64,000 bases of DNA, from positions 1,550,001-1,614,000 of the forward strand of contig JADLSH010000293.1 in the NCBI GenBank assembly GCA_016169945.1, given 5' to 3'. The notes under the pieces are model-generated. The model ran no database searches, was not told where the DNA came from, and saw nothing but the letters and a program-made list of their open reading frames with translations. How positions within the stretch are numbered: the first letter of the stretch is position 1; each line of letters begins with the position of its first letter. The position numbers were made by a program, and so were the translations under genes. Source of the DNA: Trachythela sp. YZ-2020 (taxonomy: Eukaryota; Cnidaria; Anthozoa; Malacalcyonacea; Clavulariidae). Shown here piece by piece: positions 56,541-64,000 of this stretch.

Positions 56541-57370
56541 CAAATAAGACTAAATAGAAACAATAACTGTCAAGCCAGGGATACTGTCATTGAACCACTA
56601 TTTTCGGCAATAATATTAAAAGGTCATGTTTGGCATAGACACATACGAGATTTATACAAATGACGCGAAAATTCGCGCCCCTATTCGTTGTTAAATATTC
56701 AGACTCAATTTATATATTGCACGTATCGATTTGTATATTCGTCTAATAGAAGTATAATCCACGAACAAAACAAGAAATCCTTACATTTACTTCTAAACAT
56801 TGATTCGTTGCTATTGAAATCTCACAAATTCGCAGGCAACAGACATAGTCATAGACATAAACATACGAGTTCCATAAACTTGTATGAGGTTGTATAGTTG
56901 TATCTTCGAATATGATTAATCTAGAAACAAAACTACTAACTTCGGCTTCTTCGATTTTCCATGCAAATGCGAAGTAAAATTATAACCGCTGAGATTGTAC
57001 AGAGAATTTACCGAATTCTACTCCTTGGGCACTATTGCGAAAATAAAAGATGGCCACCGTATCTAAACGTGATTCAAGTCACAAAAACTCGCACTGTGAT
57101 TGGCTTGTTACCCTCCACAGTGTCTGAACATGGCAAGGGGTTACTATATTTAGCAACATCAAAACCGCGGACCGTGTCGCAAAATTGCAGTCTCATTTTA
57201 TGACTATTTCCGGACCTTGCAGGATTAACTTCGGAGAGCTGTCGGTCAGTCACCGTAGCAAATAATTCGGTAAGGAAAATATCGGTCAATGCGCGCGTGG
57301 GATTTTTCCAACTTACTGTAACCTATTACAGCTCATGAATTATCCTTTTTTGAAATATTTAAAAATTTAC
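56541..57370. other. No gene seen
   Basis: No recognisable exon. The opposite reading frames around 57074-57289 are chance-like. Confidence 0.4.
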
Positions 57371-57469
57371 TCCGATTGTTGGGCAATTTTGTTGAAATAA
57401 TGTTAGAGTGTAAGTTTAAAAGTATATATTTATTCAAATTTCAAATGTATGAGACGTTCGCATTTATTA

Positions 57470-57655
57470 AGAAAGACTGCTCCGTCCTTATTGACAAAAT
57501 TCCACATATTTCAATACCTAGAAAACTGACCGTGTCTCGAGCCACCTTTGACACCACCAGGATCCGCCCCTGGAACGAACCTATCTCATTATATTCCTGT
57601 ACCAAAATATTTTTTATCTCAAAGTTTACATATTTAAAATTCCCAGAGAGTTGAA
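57470..57655 (+). pseudogene. Possible LINE C-terminal scrap
   Basis: ISIPRKLTVSRATFDTTRIR then PWNEPISLYSCTKIFFISKF resembles the LxxPR..T...F...xxRLWNSLP..LR...S...FK block that ends L2-like ORF2 proteins. WNSLP has become WNEPI. Low similarity, so tentative. Confidence 0.35.
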
Positions 57656-58392
57656 GACTATTATGTGTTAGAAAACTTAGCTAAATACTGACAAATAATT
57701 GTAAAACATCGAAACAACAATCAGTGATATCTAAATTTGAAAAAAGAAAGATTATCCGATTCTCAGTCAAAACGCTAGTTCACTTGTTTTTTGTTTGCAA
57801 GCTTATAGTTTTATTTAGGAAATTCTTTCCGCAGCATTCTCACTTGTGGCCTCTTTGTCAACGCATATTTTTTGCCATTATTGCACTGAACGTCATGAAA
57901 TAAAATCTACATGAGTTTAAAGTCCCCTGGTTGTAGACGTGTAGTTATCGATGATGTTGTTAACATCCGCCATTTCATCTTCAAAAAAGATATTTTGCTT
58001 TCGTTCGCAACCTACAACCTCCTACAGACTCCCGTTTGATTTCGGAATAATATTGTATTTTGCATGTTTTATCACTGTTTTGTATACAGCTAATCCAATT
58101 AAAGAGGCTGCATATCAACAAGAATAATATATTTGTTCGTGACAGTAATGTAAAATTTATAATATATAAGAATTTTGAATATTGAATTTTGTCAGTCAGT
58201 TACTCTTTGTATTTCAGGATATTACCTATTTACTATTGGTTACAGTTATAGATAATCTAATTTCAATTGGTAGTAAATTACCTAATTTGAACCGCTGTTT
58301 CTGTTGCATAACTTCGGGAAGTATGCATGATAGCACCGATTTTAACTTCATTCTTAAATTTGATTATTACAAATCCTTCTTCTTTATTTTAG
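57656..58392. other. Possible intron or upstream region of the LRP-like exon
   Basis: No coding sequence is recognised. It ends in a polypyrimidine-rich stretch and TTTATTTTAG, a good 3' splice site for the next exon. Confidence 0.45.
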
Positions 58393-58790
58393 ATACTTAT
58401 TTTGGACTGTATATCGACATGGGAGATATCGCGTGTGGCGATCATATTTGATTGACAAGGACCAAAAAATATTACGCACTAGCGGCAATACCCATACCGC
58501 TATTACTCTAGATTACGTCAACAAGCGAGTGTACTTGATCAACTTGGATCGTGAGATGTGTTCAATGGATTATGATGGTGGGAAGAAGAGTGAAATATTC
58601 AGTTATGGTTCAGTTCATTTTTATTCATTGGGCATACTTGAAAATTCACTGTACTTTCAGAAACGAAGCTCATTCAATGACATTGTTGAAATGAAGGTAT
58701 TCAACAGAAATATATCGCGTTATATTCCGTCACCTAAGGGCACCTACCTTTATCATCTTATCGTCGTGGACAGATCTCGGCAACCTGAAG
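58393..58790 (+). CDS. LDL-receptor/LRP-type YWTD propeller exon
   Basis: This 398-bp exon is bounded by an AG acceptor (58391-58392) and a GTAGGA donor (58791), entering in phase 2 and leaving in phase 1. Translation shows YLFWTVYRHGRYRVWRS (a YWTD-like strand), TAITLDYVNKRVYLINLD (LDY..KRVYWxD class), MCSMDYDGG, then ILENSLYF and VVDRSRQPE. LRQPE-type ends are followed by an EGF module in LRP proteins. Such propellers bind extracellular ligands on transmembrane receptors. It has no stops or frameshifts, so it is probably a live host exon. No neighbouring LDLa, EGF or YWTD exon is recognisable on either side in this window, so introns must be long or the exon is isolated. Confidence 0.75.
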
Positions 58791-60399
58791 GTAGGATTCA
58801 TTTAAGTAATATACATTAGACTTAAAAATTGCCGTTAGCAGCAAACCCCTTCGTTTAACATTTCACATATGCAACATGTTGCTATAAATACATTTTCATG
58901 CAAATTAAAGGTAAACGACGTCTAAGAAAGTTTTTAACATCGCAATAGCTTGTTTTTCCCTATCTCCAAACGCATGCAACAATATTAATTTACTTTTTCT
59001 AATTTGCGTGTGGTGGGATCTTGGCATTCAAATGTTCAAGTTGTTTCTTTCGAGCGCAGCTTTCCAGCAAGTCGGAAATATATTTTCAAATTAAACAATG
59101 CAAGTGTTATGAAAATTGATAAAATACAGGTTGAATTTAACAAATTGATTTCAAAGGAACACACAATTCGTTATTTAACCAATCCGTCTCTCTTTAATGA
59201 AAAAAATATTAGTCGTTTGTCGCGAGAATTGTTCCAAGAAATTGCTATATCTATCTATAAATAATTCTTTAAAAAATTATTTAAATAATCTCATAAAAAA
59301 AGGCAGCTTGTAAGTTATTTTACAGTTTTTCATTAATATATTTCGTTTGGAAGATATCGGCGATTTTGTGTAAAACCCCACATATTTGGGAGCACGAAGA
59401 AAGTAACGTTGCGACGTAATTAAAACAGGTGTCAACGTGAAACCAAGGTCAATATAACATTGACCAAGGTAGGAAAAATTATTGATATATTTCGTCAGCT
59501 GAATCCAATAATCGTTTTCTTATATGCTCAAGACAAGAGATATAAGAATGCCCAGACTGGCGTCCGGTGGAAAAGAAATGCTAAACACATCATATCAAAA
59601 AGGCATATAGGCAATTTTCAGATTGATACAACATTTGCTACTTGAAATTGAACACAACAAGTGTAAAAACAACAGTCATATGACTTTATATATTATTTAG
59701 CTAATGAAATAAACTTTACAGTTAAAAAAGTTAAACTGCTTTGCGTTCTGATTATTTGCAGTTTGTACAGGCAAATCTGTCAAATGAAATGAAGAATCAG
59801 CATCAGTTTGCACTTTCTCGCCACTTGCTATCACGAGCTGTCTTCCATCTTGCTTTTGTTTTTTTATCCGTCTTGCAGCAAATTGCTATGCTACTCTCGT
59901 TCTGGTGTCTACTTACGGACATAATAATATTATGACGAGCTTCAAAACCCCTTCGGTCAAAGATTGTTACAGCCTTTTCCCTTATCGAGTGGTTGATATA
60001 AAACATCTTCGTTTGATGGTTTCCAGATAGTTTTATCGCAATGTTGTTGTATCATTCTCGCATACAAATAGTTTTATGTTATAAATGTTTTGTTCGATAT
60101 AATAACACACCAATTGGATTCATTTTCGCCGAATATGGCAAAATTGAATATCAAATTCCAATATTGCGCTCGACGTTCGGTCTCGCCGAGTATTGAAGTA
60201 TCGACTTAATATTTTGCCATATTGGGCTCTGAAGAATCCAATAAGATTTAATATATTCTTTCCACAACGATTTCGGCGACATACAAAGGGGGATTATTTG
60301 ATGGTAAGCCAACTTCAAAAAGGACACGAACATCGCTTTTTACTTTTTGGGGTTTAATTACATTCCTCTATTTTCAGCAGGGTCGGACATTTCATAAAC
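58791..60399. other. No recognised gene; one unassigned frame
   Basis: A plus-strand frame at about 59004-59264 (WHSNVQVVSFERSFPASRKY.., IRYLTNPSLFNEKN..) is open for 86 codons and ends with a normal stop, but I recognise no domain and cannot place it as an exon. A hairpin at 60131-60223 (GAATATGGCAAAATT against AATATTTTGCCATATT) is MITE-like. Confidence 0.4.
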
Positions 60400-60615
60400 T
60401 ACCGTACGGTAACATTCGTAACAAGCTCAGCGAGCTTCGGGGAATAATCGCCAACGCCGTCATATTGTCTAAGTGTTTCAAACTGCCCAGCCAACCTTTT
60501 AGACGGCGATTAACTAACATTGCGAAAAGAAGAGGACCAAGTTTAATTCCTTGAGGTAACCCACCGTTGCTTTTCCTCCACGACGACGTTGAGCTTTTGA
60601 GTGGAGGACTAGTGA
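60400..60615 (-). pseudogene. Short LINE RT fragment around motif B
   Basis: Minus strand: SSWRKSNGGLPQGIKLGPLL, FAMLVNRRLKGW and SLKHLDNMTALAIIPRSS correspond to RT motif B (GxPQGxxLGPLLF) and motif C (KYVDDTTALE). The catalytic YVDD is changed to HLDN, so the copy is dead. No other RT part remains. Confidence 0.65.
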
Positions 60616-60970
60616 AAACTGCAAGTGGTATTACCCACGTGATGTCACACAGACAATTTTTTTCATATCTTGATAGATTAGTGAGCAAGAAACTTTGTGC
60701 TATTTTTTATCTATTTACAAGCTATTTTTCTGTTTAACTAGTTGCTATTTGATAGATAATTTTCAAGTGAAGGAGGATCTAATTCAAAATATGAGCTAGA
60801 TACAGACCCATAAAGACATGTGTGACAGACTGACAGTTGATCAACAATGCTGCTACCATATAATATTTTACTACTAGTTGAAGTAAGACTTTTAAATTTT
60901 TGTGAAAATGTACATAGGCAAAATACTGGCTATTTTTTCCATACTCCATTCAACGCTAACACATAATCTA
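60616..60970. other. No gene seen
   Basis: No feature is recognised. Confidence 0.35.
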
Positions 60971-60971
60971 T

Positions 60972-61212
60972 TCATTTCTCTGTTAAAGTCTTGTGACGAG
61001 GAATAACATCTGCTCCACGAAACGGGGCTAGTATGTTACGTGTCAGGCCATAAGTGGGATTGCCATAGACAACAAAAGGCTCCACATCAGGTTTGACAAG
61101 TCGTTCAAGCTGTTGAGTTAGACCACTGACTCCAAGCATGAAAGATTCGTGTCGTTTTCTCTCAATGGGTCCAAATAGATGTTGAATTAGACTATTAGGA
61201 GCCACTACTGAC
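60972..61212 (-). pseudogene. PIF/Harbinger transposase exon fragment
   Basis: Minus strand: GPIERKRHESFMLGVSGLTQ then QLERLVKPDVEPFVVYGNPT then YGLTRNILAPFRGADV. The H.S.ML..SGL..QL and PF.(I/V)YGDPAYxL...(I/L)xAPFRGA blocks are those of the DDE domain of animal Harbinger-type (DDE_Tnp_4) transposases. A CAG acceptor lies at about 61213. The usual GDPAYG is GNPTYG here, so the catalytic Asp is replaced by Asn. No other exon is seen, so this is a relic. Confidence 0.75.
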
Positions 61213-61417
61213 TATAAAGCAATGAAAATATTTTGCTAACTATAGCAAAGGTAGCAAAAAAGGAACATGCAAAATATATAGAAATATATTTGCAGGAAAG
61301 CAAAAATGGAATGTTTCGCATGGAACCCTTCCAGCACCAAAAACGTAAAAAATAGTGGCATTCTGTAGTTGCTATGTGAAAAATGTTTCAAAATGCTATC
61401 ACTTCAATTAAACTTAA

Positions 61418-62611
61418 ACTAGAAATACATGCTTGCAGTAACCCCTCGCCCCACCTGAACATTGACAGACACTACATTCCAAAACCTTACTATTACTAAG
61501 CTTTTTCATCACAGAATCTGCTATGCAAAGGTGGTAGGCGAATCGGATATTTCGTTTTAAAGCGAAGTTTTGGCTTAGAAAGCAGAATTGGATCCCTGGC
61601 TCACACCCCTCTTCACGGCGCACTCAAAGGCTATCGCCATATGAAATGTTTTACTTGTCGTAATCACTGTGTTTTCCTTCATTTTAAATGTGCCATTAAA
61701 ATTTTGATCATTACTGTAATAGTTTGGAAAGAAGAGTGGTAGGAAACAATAATATTTTGGGAAATTAATTTTGGGTTAAGAATTTTTGAAAGAATAAAAA
61801 AATGGAAATTTTGTTTCAAGAAGGGGAAGCACAGTAGCCATGGCAACACTATTAATAATATAAATTTCTTTTCTGGGGTACGAAACAGTTTTAAATAATT
61901 TAAAAACAGGTTACAAAAGCTGCAAAAATAATTAAAATATTAGTTGTTTTAGCCATAGAAATATGAGATATATGCGGTAGGTATGTTCTTATGCATTATA
62001 TAAGCTTCAAATTAATGTTTAAATGCAACCTTCCGTTCACTAAAACGTTTCCAAAAGTTTGTAAAACTAAACTGCCTTTTACCGATAAATTAGTTTTTGA
62101 AATGAAATCAGATGAAAATATACAAATTCTCTCGTGAAATGATTTCGCTTTTCTTTTAATTTGGGACTTTTTGAAAACATAAAATATAGGATAATTTATT
62201 TGGATTCAAATGAAAATCTATGTAAATAAAACAACATTTTAGGGCTATATTAAAATACATCAACAATTATAAGAAACCCGCCATATTTTTTAGACCATCT
62301 ATCTCTATTTATCCTTTTTATAAAGTATAAACAGCAAATTCGTTCCGCCGCTTTTCCTGAAGTCCCAAAAAGCGATATATAAGTTATAATTCAGACTTAC
62401 TGACACTCATATTTTTTTTATAATTCGCTCATTCCACTAACAAAGGTCAGTGAGATGGCCGCCCATCACACCCATGAAACATAGCCATGCGCCCGCAAAA
62501 CTTGATGAACTTTACATTTCCCATAGCCTTCCTTTTTCCCCGGGTGTAATAAATAGCCGAGAGGAATTAGTACCCTCGCCCCGGGCTATCGCCCGGAACG
62601 GCTCGGGGATT
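61418..62611 (-). repeat. Repeat R1, copy 2 (about 1.19 kb)
   Basis: Diverged homologue of 51133-52376 in the same orientation. It starts ACTAGAAATACATGC and ends AATTAGTACCCTCGCCCCGG, then CTATCGCCCGG and GCTCGGGGAT. The terminal hairpin carries a small insertion (GAACG). It begins 206 bp beyond the Harbinger exon fragment; copy 1 has no such neighbour. Confidence 0.65.
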
Positions 62612-64000
62612 AAAATAATACAACTTTGGTTACCCATCTTTTTCAATACTCTTGTGTAGTAATGTGTTCGGTGGTGCTGTAGTACTATGAATTTTTCTAG
62701 AAATTGGAAAAAAATCATGTTTTAGTGATTTGCCCATCAATGAAGGACACGTATTTGCTTTATAAATTAATCAAAGTGGCATGAAAATAGCAAATATTTA
62801 TTTATTTTTGTGACAAATAAATCTTCACGCTTGTATCTGAAATTTAAAAAATGGATTCTTTCTTGCACACTGAACATAATTATTTGATTGCGAATGGGCC
62901 TTGCAATACGTCTTGCAGTGCTATCAATAACACCGCTTACATGTGTGTGTGAAATGTAATGTAGCTCGAGATCTTACTAAACCTATATCGTGCTGTTTTT
63001 AGTTCATTATTGTGTGTCAGTGTGTACATTTGTGTTCCTATTGTAACTTAGGATCTGCAGTAATTGGCGTTAAGCTGTTGCAGATATCCTGCTAGATGTG
63101 TATAACGTTTTATAGATTTCTATATGCATGTGTTTTTGTATTGTATGTATAGTGTTGAAAATATGGCAAAGTTAATCAAATTAAAATTAAAAAATTATAT
63201 GTAGGGCAGTGTAACGAGCGCGCGCGCGCTGATCGACGTGCGATGCGGAAGTAGCCTGAGACGAGCACGATTTTGGTGAAAATTGAAGAAAAAACAGACT
63301 TTGATATGTCCAGTTCTTGCGTTCATATTTCGCATAGTTTTAAGTGTAAATACAAATTAACGGAATATTTACGTGTAATATCACTCTGAGTACGTAGTCA
63401 GTTTGAATTTCGCAAAGATTCTGCTGTCAGAGAGAATTTATTATCGATAATTCGCGTGTGTTTGGTCACTTTGAATGGAGACAAAATTTCAAATGAGAGT
63501 ATCTTATTTCAATTTGTAGCCCCCTCTTACAAACTCGGGCATGTTGAAATTTCTTATCTCAAGTTTATATCTTAAAAAAATCGTTAGGATACGAACTTGA
63601 TTCTTAGGAGATATCATGGCTGAAATGTGACCCCATTTAATGCTTATTTTTCGGACGTTTAACAAGAATTTGTTTCTAAAAAAATAGCGAAGATGTTATA
63701 GGTTTACTAGCCTGTGATTCTGTTGAAACCGCTTGATGTGTTGCATAAGTTTTACGACTGTTGAAGCAGGATTAATATATTTACCAAACCTCTTTGTAGC
63801 TCAATTGATGAAAAATCCAATTTTTGAAAATATACTGAGCTCATTGTTGGTAAAAAGTTCATCCCTCGCCGTAGACTTTTGGAAGAGATAGGTGACAAGT
63901 ACTTCTCTTAAATTTTGCTTAAATATAACATCTTGAGGTTGATTCTTTCGCGCTATCCTCTTCGCAATCTGTAATACGCTGTGGAAGCTAAATGTTTCTT
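62612..64000. other. No gene seen
   Basis: Contains a (CG)n run GAGCGCGCGCGCGCTGATCG (63218-63237) followed by GATGCGGAAGTAG, an ETS-like motif. This CpG-rich island of about 60 bp could be a promoter. No exon downstream is recognisable. Confidence 0.4.

Noticed and set aside
59004..59264. Next exon of the LRP-like gene
   Set aside because: No YWTD, EGF or LDLa residues. It lacks a clear acceptor in the phase left by the 58790 donor.
63210..63270. CpG-island promoter
   Set aside because: Only about 60 bp, and no downstream exon is recognisable. Left as a note in the region entry.

Overview
The window looks like repeat-dense, AT-rich nuclear DNA from a metazoan, most likely a cnidarian or another early-branching animal. 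That assignment is inference. It rests on the many diverged CR1/L2-like LINE remnants, a tRNA-derived SINE, hAT/Harbinger/mariner-type non-autonomous elements, GT-AG introns, and a DUF6589 plus RecQ-like helicase transposon of a kind I associate with cnidarian genomes. I see no bacterial-type operons, rRNA or functional tRNA. The only convincing piece of an ordinary host gene is one exon of an LDL-receptor/LRP-type YWTD propeller (58393-58790). A possible first exon (46425-46625) and a broken coiled-coil reading frame (48097-48968) are weaker candidates.

Layout. 1-6.4 kb: small hAT-type MITEs with 8-bp target-site duplications (TSDs), a Harbinger-like MITE carrying a nested hAT MITE, and a hammerhead-like RNA motif. 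6.4-8.4 kb: a LINE remnant. 8.4-13.1 kb: mostly nothing recognisable, with one MITE and diverged tandem repeats. 13.17-18.88 kb: a 5.7-kb foldback element with about 0.9-1.2 kb inverted arms, subterminal tandem repeats, a 20-bp-type minisatellite and a LINE inserted into that minisatellite. 21.15-37.27 kb: a stack of nested insertions, described below. 37.7-45.8 kb: an AAGGTGTG-rich cluster, two SINE copies, a mariner-like 2.8-kb element and two long-inverted-repeat elements. 46-52.4 kb: a hairpin element, coiled-coil ORFs, LINE remnants and one copy of a 1.2-kb repeat family (R1). 53-64 kb: more LINE tails, the LRP-like exon, a PIF/Harbinger transposase exon fragment and a second R1 copy.

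The main discovery candidate is a 9,843-bp DNA transposon at 22530-32372. It has identical 83-bp terminal inverted repeats and a perfect 9-bp TSD (GGGTGGTAG). It carries two convergent genes that start just inside the repeats: a RecQ-like SF2 helicase on the plus strand (decayed) and a seven-exon DUF6589 protein on the minus strand. In the DUF6589 gene five of the six introns are phase 0 with GT-AG borders. I infer that DUF6589 is the transposase and the helicase an accessory replication or repair factor. The closest published class I can recall is the helicase-bearing branch of Academ elements (AcademH), which I could not check here. The element sits inside the reverse-transcriptase region of LINE A, which was also hit by a 1,083-bp long-TIR element and abuts a second LINE (B). 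The whole stack appears to lie inside a split hAT-like MITE.

Coordinates of element ends with a stated TSD were read base by base. LINE boundaries and the ends of diverged repeats are approximate.
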